A stretch of 64,000 bases of DNA from Streptomyces sp. NBC_00536 (GTDB lineage Bacteria > Actinomycetota > Actinomycetes > Streptomycetales > Streptomycetaceae): assembly GCF_036346295.1 (NCBI RefSeq), contig NZ_CP107819.1, positions 7,130,001 to 7,194,000 on the forward strand, written 5' to 3'. Below the pieces are notes generated by a model that saw nothing but the letters and a program-made list of their open reading frames with translations, did no database searches and was not told the DNA's origin. Every line of letters starts with the position of its first letter. Position 1 is the first letter of the stretch. This document shows, one piece after another, positions 9,132-18,275 of this stretch. The position numbers and the translations under genes were made by a program.

Positions 9132-10148
9132 ATGCGCAGCAGTCTCCTCGCGGACGCGCCCGTGATCCGCGAGCCCCAGCATGCACCCGTCGCCCATGTC
9201 ACCCGGGGCGGCATGATCGAGGGAGTCCACTACGGCTCCGTCGTCGTCCTCGACGGTGAGGGCGAAGTCCGGTTGAGCATCGGCGACATCGAAGCCGCGT
9301 GCTACCCGCGCTCAGCCCTCAAGCCGGTCCAGGCCGTCGCCATGGTGCGGGCCGGGCTGCCGCTCGACGGCGCCCTGCTCTCCCTCTCGATGGGCAGCCA
9401 CTCCGGCGAGGAGCACCACCTCGCAGGTACCCGGCTGATCCTCGAACTGGCCGGCCTCACCGAGGACGACCTGCGCAACGTCCCCGACGTGCCGTACGCC
9501 CCGGCGGTCCGGGACGCCTGGGTGCGCGAGGGCCGCGGGCCTTCCCGGCTCGCCCAGAACTGCTCCGGCAAGCACGCGGCGATGCTGTACCTGTGCAAGC
9601 TGGCCGGCTGGCCCCTGGAGAGCTACCTCGACCCGGGCCACCCGCTTCAGAGGGCGATCGCCGAGGTCGTCGAGGAACTCACCGGCCAGCACATCGCGAA
9701 CGTCACCGTCGACGGTTGCGGAGCCCCGCTGTTCGCAGTGTCCCTGCACGGCCTGGCCCGCGCCGCCGCCCGCATCGCCACGGCCGGTCCGGACACCGCC
9801 GGGCGCCAGGTGGCGGACGCGCTGCGCGTCCACCCGGAGATGGCCTCCGGCACAGGGCGGGACACGGCCCGGCTGATGCGCGCGGTGCCCGGGCTGCTGG
9901 CCAAGGACGGCTTCGAGGGCGTCCAGGTGGCCGCGCTGCCCGACGGCCGGGCCGTCGCAGTGAAGATCGCCGACGGGGCGGACCGGGCGCGCATCCCGGT
10001 GACGGCCGCAGCCCTCGCCCGGGCGGGAGTCGAGCCGCGGCTGCTCGCCGGGTTCGAGGGCGAGCCGATGACCGGCGGCGGCCGGCCCGTCGGCGGCATC
10101 CAGCCGGTGGCGGCGCTGAACCCGCCCGGCGTCCCCGCCACCGCCTGA
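9132..10148 (+). CDS. L-asparaginase II
   Basis: This 338-aa protein belongs to the asparaginase II family (the Rhizobium-type enzyme, unrelated to E. coli AnsA/B), which hydrolyses asparagine to aspartate and ammonia. Family motifs are ACYPRSALKPVQAVAMV, LSMGSHSGEEHHL, RLAQNCSGKHAAML and TVDGCGAPLFAVSL; the Ser-Lys-Cys active-site region is therefore present. The start is ATG 9132, behind an AACGAGGCAGTG leader. It lies between the permease and the aspartase, as the second step of the asparagine-to-fumarate route. Confidence 0.93.
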   Translation: MRSSLLADAPVIREPQHAPVAHVTRGGMIEGVHYGSVVVLDGEGEVRLSIGDIEAACYPRSALKPVQAVAMVRAGLPLDGALLSLSMGSHSGEEHHLAGTRLILELAGLTEDDLRNVPDVPYAPAVRDAWVREGRGPSRLAQNCSGKHAAMLYLCKLAGWPLESYLDPGHPLQRAIAEVVEELTGQHIANVTVDGCGAPLFAVSLHGLARAAARIATAGPDTAGRQVADALRVHPEMASGTGRDTARLMRAVPGLLAKDGFEGVQVAALPDGRAVAVKIADGADRARIPVTAAALARAGVEPRLLAGFEGEPMTGGGRPVGGIQPVAALNPPGVPATA

Positions 10149-10204
10149 CTCCATCCCCTTTCACCACCTTGACCCACCCACCTCAGGAAGAGGGCCGCAC
10201 ACCC

Positions 10205-11614
10205 ATGACCGCCGCCACCCGCAGCGAACACGACCTGCTCGGAGACCGCGAAGTCCCCGCCGACGCCTACTGGGGCGTCCACACCCTGCGCGCCACCGAG
10301 AACTTCCCCATCACCGGCACGCCCATCTCCGCCTACCCGCACCTGATCGACGCCCTCGCTGCCGTCAAGGAGGCCGCAGCCCTCGCCAACGAGGAACTCG
10401 GCCTGCTGGAGCCCGCGAAGGCAGCCGTGATCGTCGCCGCCTGCCAGGAGATACGCGGCGGCAAGCTCCACGACCAGTTCGTCGTCGATGTCATCCAGGG
10501 CGGCGCCGGCACCTCGACCAACATGAACGCCAACGAGGTCATCGCCAACCGGGCGCTGGAGCTGCTGGGCCACGCCAGGGGCGAGTACCGGCACCTGCAC
10601 CCCAACGAGGACGTCAACCTCGGCCAGTCCACCAACGACGTCTACCCGACCGCCGTTCGGATCGCGACCGCCTCGGCGGTGCGCGGCCTGCTCGAAGCCA
10701 TGGCCGTCCTCCAGGACACGTTCGCCCGCAAGGCCGTCGAGTTCCGCGACGTTCTGAAGATGGGCCGCACCCAGCTGCAGGACGCCGTACCGATGACCCT
10801 CGGGCAGGAGTTCTCCGCCTTCGCCGTCATGCTCGACGAGGACCGCAGCCGGCTCGCTGAGGCCATCGAGCTGATCCTTGAGATCAACCTCGGCGCGACT
10901 GCGATCGGCACGGGTCTCAACGCCCCCGCCGGATACGCCGAATCGGCCCGCCGCCACCTTGCCGACATCACCGGGCTGCCCCTGGTCACCGCGGCCAACC
11001 TGGTCGAAGCCACCCAGGACTGCGGCGCCTTCGTCCAGATGTCCGGCGTCCTCAAGCGCATCGCCGTCAAACTGTCCAAGACCTGCAACGACCTGCGCCT
11101 GCTGTCCTCCGGGCCGCGCGCGGGCTTCGGCGAGATCAACCTGCCGCCGGTGCAGGCGGGCTCGAGCATCATGCCCGGCAAGGTCAACCCGGTGATCCCC
11201 GAGGTCGTCAACCAGGTCGCCTTCGAGGTGATCGGCAACGACATCACCATCACCATGGCCGCCGAAGCCGGACAGCTCCAGCTCAACGCCTTCGAGCCGG
11301 TCATCCTGCACTCGCTGTCGAAGTCCGTCATCCACCTGCGCGCGGCCTGCCTCACCCTCGCCGAGCGCTGCGTGGCCGGCATCACCGCCAACACCGAGAA
11401 GCTGCGGGCCACCGTTGAGAACTCCATCGGCCTGGTGACCGCCCTGAACCCGCACATCGGATACACCGCTGCCACCGACATCGCCAAAGAGGCCCTCGCC
11501 ACCGGCCGGGGCGTGGCCGAGCTCGTCCTGGAGCGAGGTCTGCTGCCGGCCGAGCGGCTCACCGCCCTGCTGCGGCCCGAGGTGATCGCGGGAGCCAGAG
11601 CGGCCGGGGCCTGA
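10205..11614 (+). CDS. aspA: Aspartate ammonia-lyase
   Basis: This 469-aa fumarase/aspartase-superfamily enzyme deaminates aspartate to fumarate and ammonia. It is full length, starts at ATG 10205 behind AGGAAGAGGG, and begins RSEHDLLGDREVPADAYWGV as aspartases do. It has the superfamily signature SSIMPGKVNPVIPEVVNQV (mobile catalytic SS loop), NEDVNLGQSTNDVYPTAVRI and KMGRTQLQDAVPMTLGQEF. It is the last gene of the FadR-regulated operon. Fumarase is the close alternative, but the operon context with asparaginase favours aspartase. Confidence 0.93.
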   Translation: MTAATRSEHDLLGDREVPADAYWGVHTLRATENFPITGTPISAYPHLIDALAAVKEAAALANEELGLLEPAKAAVIVAACQEIRGGKLHDQFVVDVIQGGAGTSTNMNANEVIANRALELLGHARGEYRHLHPNEDVNLGQSTNDVYPTAVRIATASAVRGLLEAMAVLQDTFARKAVEFRDVLKMGRTQLQDAVPMTLGQEFSAFAVMLDEDRSRLAEAIELILEINLGATAIGTGLNAPAGYAESARRHLADITGLPLVTAANLVEATQDCGAFVQMSGVLKRIAVKLSKTCNDLRLLSSGPRAGFGEINLPPVQAGSSIMPGKVNPVIPEVVNQVAFEVIGNDITITMAAEAGQLQLNAFEPVILHSLSKSVIHLRAACLTLAERCVAGITANTEKLRATVENSIGLVTALNPHIGYTAATDIAKEALATGRGVAELVLERGLLPAERLTALLRPEVIAGARAAGA

Positions 11615-11741
11615 CGCGGGGCTGCGCCGCGGCTCACCGGCCTGCGTGACGGCGAAGGTCGGGCCGCCGGGGTGCGCGGCGAAGTGCAGGGAGGCGACCA
11701 GGCCGGGGCCGGAGGGAGACGAGTCCTGTGCCACGGGCGCT

Positions 11742-12781
11742 TCACTCCTTCAGGAAGTGCTCGTTGAGGGAATGGAGGGTACGGGACTGGTTGACGTCGA
11801 TCTGGTCGAGGCTCAGCTCCCGGCCGATCAGGTCCTCCAGCGCCCTCGTACTCCTGGCGAATCCGGGCGACGCTGGCGGCGCCCGGGTGCGGGCCGGTGA
11901 CGCGGGTGCAGGAGAGGCCGCAGTTCGTGGCCATCTCCTCGATGTGCCCGGTGGTGGTGGCTCCCGGGCCGCCGCGCTGTAGCCCGGAACCGGGTATGGC
12001 CGGCCGTCCACCCGGGTGGTGGCGATGAACGCGGCCGGGGCGCGCTCCGCGGTGGCGGTGGGGGGTTGCGCAGGACGCGGTGCGGGCGGTGCGGCCAGCC
12101 GATCTCGAACAGGGAGGTGATGAGGGTGTCGTCGGCCACGGCCTCGACGACCCGCCGTTTGAACTCGGGGTGCGCGGTGGATTCCGCGGCCGGGACGAAC
12201 AGGGTTCCGGCCATGGCCCCGTCCGCACCTCGGGCCACGGCGTCCGCGAGGTCCCGTCCGGTGGCGATCCCGCCCGCGACGGCCAGTACCGCGCGCGGGT
12301 GGCGCGCCCGTACGGCGGCCAGCAGGAGGTCCACGGGCATCCGGCCGAGCAGGTGGCCGCCGGCTTCGGTGCCCTGCAGGACCAGGACGGCCGCACCCCG
12401 TCCCAGGGCCAGGGAGCCGACCTGTACCACCAGCGGGTGCCCGGCGGCCTGGACGGCCCGGACCGCGTCCGCGTCGGGCAGCCCGAAGGAGGTGACGAAG
12501 GCGCCCCGGGGCAGCTCGGGCAGGATCGCCCGGAGCTGGTCGAGGCAGGCGGCCGGGCCGGTCACCTCGGGGACCACGTTCACCCCGAACGGGCGGTCGG
12601 TGGCAACCGCCGCCTCACGTACCAGCCGGGCGGCCCGCGCGGGTGGTTCCCTGTACAGCGCGAGGGTGCCGCCCGCTCCGGCCCGGGACACCGCGGCGCA
12701 CAGGGCAGGGCCGGCGACGGCGCCCATCCCGGCTTGCAGCAGGGGCAGTTCGAGCCCCAGCAGGGTGGCCGGCCGGGTCAC
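11742..12781 (-). pseudogene. Nitronate monooxygenase (NPD family), frameshifted at the 3' end
   Basis: This is an FMN-dependent 2-nitropropane dioxygenase/nitronate monooxygenase-like protein. GTG 12781 overlaps the ligase stop by 4 bp. The N-terminal 230 residues are sound: LPLLQAGMGAVAGPALCAAV, VLVLQGTEAGGHLLG (FMN phosphate loop) and VAGGIATGRDLADAVARGAD. After HRVLRNP the frame shifts at a six-base homopolymer (12060-12065), again near 11965 and again near 11855. Joining frames restores a normal tail: FIATTRVDGRPYPVPGYS, TTTGHIEEMATNCGLSC and LEDLIGRELSLDQIDVNQS, ending at 11742. Three indels in 250 bp suggest decay, though sequencing error cannot be excluded. In the pathway it could handle a nitro or nitronate intermediate made by the adjacent diiron N-oxygenase. 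Confidence 0.82.
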
Positions 12782-13445
12782 GTACGCCCACCCGCCTGCC
12801 GTACCGCGCGGTGCGCGGCGGCCAGGTCCCCTTCGAAGAGGTCCCCCAGGGCGTGCACCCACCGTTCCAGGCCGAAGGCAACACAGCCGGTGAAGGCGGG
12901 GCGGCCCTCGTGACGGATGGCACGGCGCTCGCCGAAGAAGTTGCGGTGGTTGTTGGTGGAGGCCACGGCGGTGCCGTCGGTGTGCAGGTACTCGTCTTTG
13001 GCCGGGGCGAGCAGTTGCATGACGCTGCGGGGGCCTTCCTTCTCGAAGAACGGGTCGGTGGCGGGCCGCCGGTCCAGAGTGAGACCGAGAGCCGTGCCGA
13101 AAGAGGCGATCCGCTCCTGGTGCCGGTCGAGGTGGGCCCGTACGGCCTCGGCGGAGCCGACGCACACGATCTCCCGCATCGTGAATCCCCAGAGCCGGCG
13201 CAACCCGTCGTGGTGCTCCTCGTTGCGGAAGCACTGCGCGATGGTGGTGATCAGGACGGGGGTGTCGGCGCTGGTCCCGGAGAGGTGCAGGAAGCAGCCG
13301 TAGCAGGCCGCGGAGGGCAGCAGGTGGGTGGCGTCGGCCAGGTCGGCCGCGGGCAGCGCGGTGGCCCCGGGCGGATCCGCGGCGACGGAGGCCAGCCGGT
13401 CCGGACGGATGGGCGTGGGCGGCCCGCCGAGCGGGGTGGGCGAGC
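12778..13445 (-). pseudogene. Amino acid:carrier-protein ligase-like (atypical seryl-tRNA synthetase), N-terminus lost
   Basis: The readable part (about 220 residues) matches the catalytic core of the class II aaRS-like ligases that load an amino acid onto a carrier protein: LLPSAACYGCFLHLSG, IAQCFRNEEHHDGLRRLWG, FTMREIVCVGSAEAVRAHL, ATDPFFEKE, STNNHRNFFGER and the motif 3 region TGCVAFGLERWVHALGDLF. No start codon exists in this frame and the usual N-terminal segment of over 100 residues is absent; upstream the frame reaches a stop inside the diiron oxygenase gene. A deletion joining the two genes is the simplest explanation. The required carrier protein is not in the window. If functional, it would activate an amino acid for tethered oxidation. 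Confidence 0.75.
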
Positions 13446-14262
13446 AGCCGCCTGCGCAGCGCGAAGCCGTCCGGGAGGCCCGCGTCGCGGTAGACGGCGG
13501 GGTTGTAAAAGGACTCGATGCTGGTGGTCACGTACCGGCCGAGGTAGCCGCGCAGTTCATCCCGGACCGCTTCGTCCAGGCCGCCCTGGACGAGCCGCTC
13601 CCACAGCAGGTGCACCAGGCGGCAGCCGAAGGCGATGTGGCGGGATTCGTCCTGGTGGTGCAGCCGGTTGATGTGACGGATGGTCGGGTGCAGACGGCGG
13701 TCGGCGGCCAGGTGGACGTTGTAGTGGTCCACGATCTGCTCGAAGATCAGGATCCGGGCGAAGACCAGGAAGCTCTCGATGTCCGGGTCGCGCGGGGCCT
13801 CGGGCAGCTTGACCGACTAGTCGGGGTAGATCTTGCCGGCGTACTTGAGGCAGAAGGTGGCGAAGAACCACATGTGGTCGTTCTCCTCACCGATGAAGTG
13901 GTGGAAGAACTCGGAGGGGACCTCGAAGCCGGAGGTGTGGACCCGCCGGGTGACCTCGATGAGCAGTTCGCGGATGCCGTGCACGTTGAGGCTGTAGAAG
14001 TTGACGCTCTCCCACCGGCTCAGGGCCTGGACCTGGGCGGGGCTCAGTTCGTCCATCAGCTCGGTGCCGTGGAACGAGAGCAGTTCGGGGGACATCCACA
14101 GCCCGTCGGTGGGGATCTCGGACGGCCAGTCGAAGGTGGTGAACGGGTTGTAGTAGTCCGTGGTGGCCTTGTCGGAGAGCCGGTCGAGCAGGGTCCGGAA
14201 CTCGGTGTCGTCCGCCGTCGTGGTGCTGAGCGCCCGGGCGGGCGCGGTGTTGGGGGGTGCAT
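13423..14262 (-). pseudogene. AurF-type diiron N-oxygenase with a frameshift and an internal TAG
   Basis: Related enzymes oxidise an aryl or alkyl amine to nitroso or nitro groups. All expected diiron ligands can be seen: LIEVTRRV, EENDHMWFF (E-x2-H), ILIFEQIVDHYN, and HHQDESRHIAFG (H-x3-E-x2-H). The start is ATG 14262, 5 bp after the preceding stop and behind GGAAGGAG, but a six-base homopolymer (14252-14257) puts the fourth codon out of frame; one extra base would restore MHPPNTAPARALSTTT. A TAG at 13817-13819 then interrupts the correct frame (KIYPD-stop-SVKLPEAP). The end merges into the ligase frame. Three independent defects make it a probable pseudogene. Confidence 0.82.
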
Positions 14263-14267
14263 GGGCG

Positions 14268-15224
14268 TCACTCCTTCCATCGGACGGCCGACAGCAGGGC
14301 CCGGTGGAGTTCGGGGGTGGACGCGGCCACGCAGGAACGCTGGTTGGCGATGCTCAGGTCGGTCAGGACGGTGTCGCCGAGCGGCTGTCCGTAGCCGTCG
14401 GTGATGACGGCCCCGGCCCGCTCGGCGAGGAAGACGGCCGCCGCGATGTCGTACGGGAAGAGGTGCAGCACCCGGCCGTTGCCGACGCGTTCGAACTCGG
14501 GCAGCAGCGCGGGATCGTCGCGCAGCAGCCGGTTGCCGATGTCCACGTAGGCGTCGAGCTGGCCGGTGAGCAGCCGGGAGATGGACCAGGTGGCACTGTT
14601 GAAGACGAAGACACCACCGGTGTTGGCCGAGCGGTCGATGAGGTGGCCGTACGCCTCGGTCATCAGACGGGCCGGGTGGCCGTTGAACTCCAGCGACCAG
14701 AACATCCGCGCGGGGTCGGTGGTGCGGGTCAGCGCAGGCACGGGATGGTCGTATCCGTACGCGGTGATGCCGGGCGTCGCCCGGTCCCCGTAGAGGTAGG
14801 CGCCCGTGCGCAGTTCCATCAGCAGCGCGTGCTCGACGTCGGCGATGCGCGGGCGCTGCGACATCCGGGCGACGGCGACCGAGACGGTGGCGGACTCCAG
14901 GCCGGCGACGGCGGGCCGGGTGCCGTCGATGGGGTCGACGACCAGCAGGTGGGCCGGGTCGCGGCCGTGGTACTGCAGACCGCGGTCCTCGGAGTAGACG
15001 GCGACGGGCAGGTCGTGGCCGACGACGTACTTCCACGTGGCCGCCTCCGCGACCTCGTCGAGGCCGAACTGGGCGTCCCCGCCCGGCGAATGGCCCCGGA
15101 CCAGGCGGCTGCCGGCCTGGTGCTGGGCGGCCAGTACGGCCTCGCGGACGGCTCCGGCGAGGCCGGTCACGTACTGCCGCACGGCCGCGGCCCCCGGGGG
15201 GCCGCCGTGCTCGGGGCCGGTCAT
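14268..15224 (-). CDS. Inositol-monophosphatase-family protein
   Basis: This intact 318-aa protein carries the Mg-binding motif VVDPIDGTRPAVAG (D-P-I-D-G-T) of the IMPase/FBPase superfamily and an upstream acidic site (AVYSEDRG). The start ATG 15224 overlaps the aminotransferase stop by 4 bp, so the two are translationally coupled. It is longer than a housekeeping inositol monophosphatase, and the second metal motif (usually W-D-x-A) is not obvious; LHLFPYDIAAAVFLAERAGA fills that position as YDIAA. It is likely a sugar- or cyclitol-phosphate phosphatase of the cluster. The substrate is unknown. Confidence 0.85.
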   Translation of the reverse strand: MTGPEHGGPPGAAAVRQYVTGLAGAVREAVLAAQHQAGSRLVRGHSPGGDAQFGLDEVAEAATWKYVVGHDLPVAVYSEDRGLQYHGRDPAHLLVVDPIDGTRPAVAGLESATVSVAVARMSQRPRIADVEHALLMELRTGAYLYGDRATPGITAYGYDHPVPALTRTTDPARMFWSLEFNGHPARLMTEAYGHLIDRSANTGGVFVFNSATWSISRLLTGQLDAYVDIGNRLLRDDPALLPEFERVGNGRVLHLFPYDIAAAVFLAERAGAVITDGYGQPLGDTVLTDLSIANQRSCVAASTPELHRALLSAVRWKE

Positions 15225-16567
15225 GCGGCGGCCTCGGCGGCGAAGAGGGCTTCGAGCCGGTCGCAGAGCAGATCGGCCTCGGCGCGGGTGAGGATCAGTG
15301 GCGGGCGGATCTTGATCACGTTTCCCCGGCCGTAGCGGGAAGTGCGCAGGATCAGGCCGTGGTCCATCCCGCGCCGGGCCAGGGCCTGGGCCCGGTCGCT
15401 GTGCGGGCGTCCCTGGTCGTCGCCGATCTCGATCCCGATCATCAGGCCGAGGCCGCGCACGTCCACGACGGCGGGATGGCCTGCGGCCAGCGCGCGCAGC
15501 CGTTCCATGACGTGGGCGCCGACTTCCCGGACGTTCTCCAGGAAACCGGGGCGCCCGATCACGTCGAGGGTGGTGGCCGCCGCCGCGGCGGCGAGGACGT
15601 TGCCGCCGTAGGTGAAGGAGTGGTGGTCGCTGCTGAGCCCGGACATCCGCTCGTCGGCGACGATGGCCGCGATCTGGGCGCCGGAACCGCCGAGGCCCTT
15701 GGCGGTGGTCAGGATGTCGGGCCGGACCCCGTAGTGCTCGGCGGCGAACATTCGGCCCACCCGGCCTATGCCGGTCTGGATCTCGTCGAAAATGAGGACG
15801 ATGTCCCGTTCGTCGCACAGGGCGCGCAGCGCGGGCAGGTAGCCGTCGGGAGGCACGATGTTGCCGCCGCTGCCGGAGACCGGTTCCACGACCACGCAGG
15901 CGACGCTGCCGGAACTGGCGTGGTCGAGGAAGTCGTTGATGCGCTCGACGCAGAGCATGCCGCAGCTCTCGGGGCCCGCCTGGCGGTAGAAGCAACGCAG
16001 GCAGTACGGGTCGGGAACCTGGAGCACGCCGGGCATCAGGTGCGGGAAGGGGGCCTTGCGGAAGGACTCGCCCGACATGGTCGTCGTCATCATGGTCTGG
16101 CCGTGGTGGCTGCGGAACAAGGTGATGACGTCGCGGCGGCCGGTGGCGAGCTGCGCCATCTTGACCGCGCCCTCGTTGGCGGTGGAGCCGCCCGACACCT
16201 TGAGGTGCACCTTGGTCAGGTTGGGTGGCGTGACCTCGACCAATCGCCGGACGAGCTCGTTGACGGGGGCGGTCTGGAAGGTCGAGGTGGTGTGCACCAG
16301 TCGTTCGGCCTGGTCGCGCATGGCCTTGACCACTTCGGGGTGCCCGTAGCCGAGGCTCAGGTTGAAGGTGCCGGACGCGCAGTCCAGGTACTCGTTGCCG
16401 TCGGTGTCGTACAGGTGGACGCCCTCGCCGTGGTCCATCTCGTACGCGCTGACCGGGTAGTACAAGTGGTTCTGTGCGTAGCTCAGGGCATCGCCGCGGA
16501 CGTCGCTGCGAGCATCGCTTCGTGCGTCACTCCGGGCACCGCGCTGGGCACGCATGAGGTCGGCCAT
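15221..16567 (-). CDS. Class III aminotransferase (PLP)
   Basis: This is a 448-aa ornithine/acetylornithine-type transaminase. It has CASGTFNLSLGYGHPEVVKA, the PLP aspartate motif LIFDEIQTGIGRVG, and TTAKGLGGSGAQIAA with the Schiff-base lysine. It starts at ATG 16567 (MADLMRAQRGARSD). The first 30 residues contain the tandem tetrapeptide ARSD three times, an unusual extension. An internal insert CLRCFYRQAGPESCGMLC with four Cys could bind a metal. It overlaps the phosphatase gene by 4 bp. It probably installs the amine that the N-oxygenase would oxidise, but this is inferred from neighbourhood. Confidence 0.92.
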   Translation of the reverse strand: MADLMRAQRGARSDARSDARSDVRGDALSYAQNHLYYPVSAYEMDHGEGVHLYDTDGNEYLDCASGTFNLSLGYGHPEVVKAMRDQAERLVHTTSTFQTAPVNELVRRLVEVTPPNLTKVHLKVSGGSTANEGAVKMAQLATGRRDVITLFRSHHGQTMMTTTMSGESFRKAPFPHLMPGVLQVPDPYCLRCFYRQAGPESCGMLCVERINDFLDHASSGSVACVVVEPVSGSGGNIVPPDGYLPALRALCDERDIVLIFDEIQTGIGRVGRMFAAEHYGVRPDILTTAKGLGGSGAQIAAIVADERMSGLSSDHHSFTYGGNVLAAAAAATTLDVIGRPGFLENVREVGAHVMERLRALAAGHPAVVDVRGLGLMIGIEIGDDQGRPHSDRAQALARRGMDHGLILRTSRYGRGNVIKIRPPLILTRAEADLLCDRLEALFAAEAAA

Positions 16568-16670
16568 ATGACTCCTGTCGACTCCCGTCCGCAGACATGT
16601 CGGACGGCGAATATCGATATCTCCGGGCAGTGGAAGGAAAGATTCCCGCCGGCGCTGCGGGCGGGGGAGT

Positions 16671-16988
16671 TTACACGTCAAGAACGAAGGTGAACTCGGC
16701 GTCCCAGCCCTCGGGTGTCTCCCGCGCATTCATTAAACATTCTGGCCGGAAATATTTGTCGAGGTGGTTTCGTCGTTCGCCGGGAAAATAGAGCATCGTC
16801 GTCAGTACGGATCCGCCGGGGGGCTGCACCTTCACGTGCACGTGCCGCGTCCGCCCCGGGTATACGGCGGGCAGCACCGTTTCCAGCCTCCACTGCCCCT
16901 CGCGCAGGGCGGGTGTGGGCGGCGTTCCGTTGCAGCGAACGGTCGGCGTGAGCGTCGTGAGGACATTTTCCGGACTTCCGTTCTCCAC
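16671..16988 (-). CDS. Small intradiol dioxygenase-like protein
   Basis: This is a 105-aa ORF from ATG 16988. The core YPGRTRHVHVKVQPPGGSVL and TTMLYFPGERRNHLD resembles the C-terminal half of intradiol ring-cleavage dioxygenases (catechol/protocatechuate type), where Tyr and two His bind iron. Here Y-x4-R-H-V-H is kept, but the N-terminal half and its first Tyr ligand are absent, so it is about half the usual length. Catalysis is doubtful. It is separated from the aminotransferase start by about 100 bp and has lower GC around its ends. Confidence 0.6.
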   Translation of the reverse strand: MENGSPENVLTTLTPTVRCNGTPPTPALREGQWRLETVLPAVYPGRTRHVHVKVQPPGGSVLTTMLYFPGERRNHLDKYFRPECLMNARETPEGWDAEFTFVLDV

Positions 16989-17220
16989 GGCGGAATTCTC
17001 CCTCAGTCAAAGATATTTCGCTTCGGTCCAGGCAGACTAACGGCCATTCCCGATGCTGAGAAGAAGGCCATGTGTCACCTCCTGGCCATTTATCCGATGC
17101 TTTTCGCCAGGCTTCCGGGACTTCCGCGGACAGCAGTTGTCTTCTGGGAACGGAGCGACGTACGGGCCTGGTGGGGAAGTGGAGGGGCGGTCGGACGGAA
17201 GCGCGCTTGTCCGGCTGCGG

Positions 17221-18244
17221 TCAGCCCCGGTCAGCCCTGGTCAGTACGAGTCGGTGGCGGACCGGTGCAGCACGGCGCGCGCGGGCGAAGTAGGCCGGGT
17301 CGGGCGGGGCGGTGAGGATGTCCGCGAGCGCGAAGAGGTCCAGCATCCGGCTCAGTCGTGTCCAGTCCGCCGGCAGTTGGCCGTTCCCGCCTCGGAAGCC
17401 CTCGACGAAGCCCGTGGTGAAGGCCGACGGGTACTCGTGGCTGAAGCGCAGCATGTTCCCGACGTCGAAGAGGGGGGAGCCGCTGAAGGCCAGCTCCCAG
17501 TCGAGCACGGCGGCCACCGCCCACTGCCCGGCGTGCCGTTGGACCAGTACGTTCTTCGGATTGAAGTCACCGTGCACCAGGCTGCGTTCACTGGCCACGG
17601 CGGTGAGTGCCCGCCCGGGGCCCGCGACGAGCCAGGGCGCGTAGTACGGCCGAGTCCGTCCCGCTCAGCGGCCCGTTCGCGGCCGCGGTGACCAGACAAC
17701 GGTCGACGAAACCGGGCAGGTCTCCCAGCGGGGCCGCGCCGTCCGGGTCCGGTACCAGCGAGGAGTCGCCGAATACGCCCGGGCGGGGCAGCCTGACCCG
17801 GCCGATCCGCGCCAGCACCGCGCCGACGGCCCGGCCCAGGGTCCGCGCGTCACTGCTCGCCGGACCGTCCGCGAGTACCTGGCTGAGCGGGGTCCCGTCC
17901 ACGAACCGGTAGAGCAGGGTGGGGCGGCCGGTGGCGCGGCCGTGCGGATCGGCCGCGACCACCGCGGTGACCGGGACGCTACGGGCCGCCGCCCGGTCGA
18001 GGACGGCGATCTCCACCGCACAGGTATTGCGCGGAACCCGGCTGCCGCTCGGTCGGTAGCGGCGCAGCACGTAGCGCTCCGCGCCCACCGGGTCGGCGCG
18101 CTGGGCGGTGAGCATGGCCATGTCGTTGGTGAACCCGCCGGGCAGCGGGTCCACCTCGCGCAGCCGGGCCCCGGGCAGGGCGTGCCAGGTCAGCCAGGCG
18201 TGGGTGGCCGGGTCCAGGAGACCCACCGGATCGGGGCGCGTCAT
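17221..18244 (-). pseudogene. Aminoglycoside phosphotransferase-family kinase, frameshifted
   Basis: This is an APH/choline-kinase fold protein. The N-lobe frame (ATG 18244, MTRPDPVGLLDPATHAWL) covers LPGGFTNDMAMLTAQ and ERYVLRRYRPSG. Near 17650 one base is lost and the catalytic lobe continues in another frame: YYAPWLVAGPGRALTAVASE, SLVHGDFNPKNVLVQ (Brenner motif H-G-D-x2-P-x-N) and VLDWELAFSGSPLFDVGN, ending at 17221. Joined, the protein would be about 340 aa with both catalytic motifs intact. In its cluster it could phosphorylate a sugar/cyclitol intermediate or confer self-resistance. Confidence 0.82.
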
Positions 18245-18275
18245 ACCGCCCAGCCTGCCCGGACCGGGGCCGCCC

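Noticed and set aside
12060..12065. Programmed frameshifting at C6/G6 runs in the accessory cluster
   Set aside because: Shifts lie at different sequence contexts with no slippery heptamer or stem-loop; three occur within one gene, which fits decay or sequencing error better.
13817..13819. TAG read through as pyrrolysine or suppressor codon
   Set aside because: The same gene also has a frameshift and a broken end; simple pseudogenisation explains all three.
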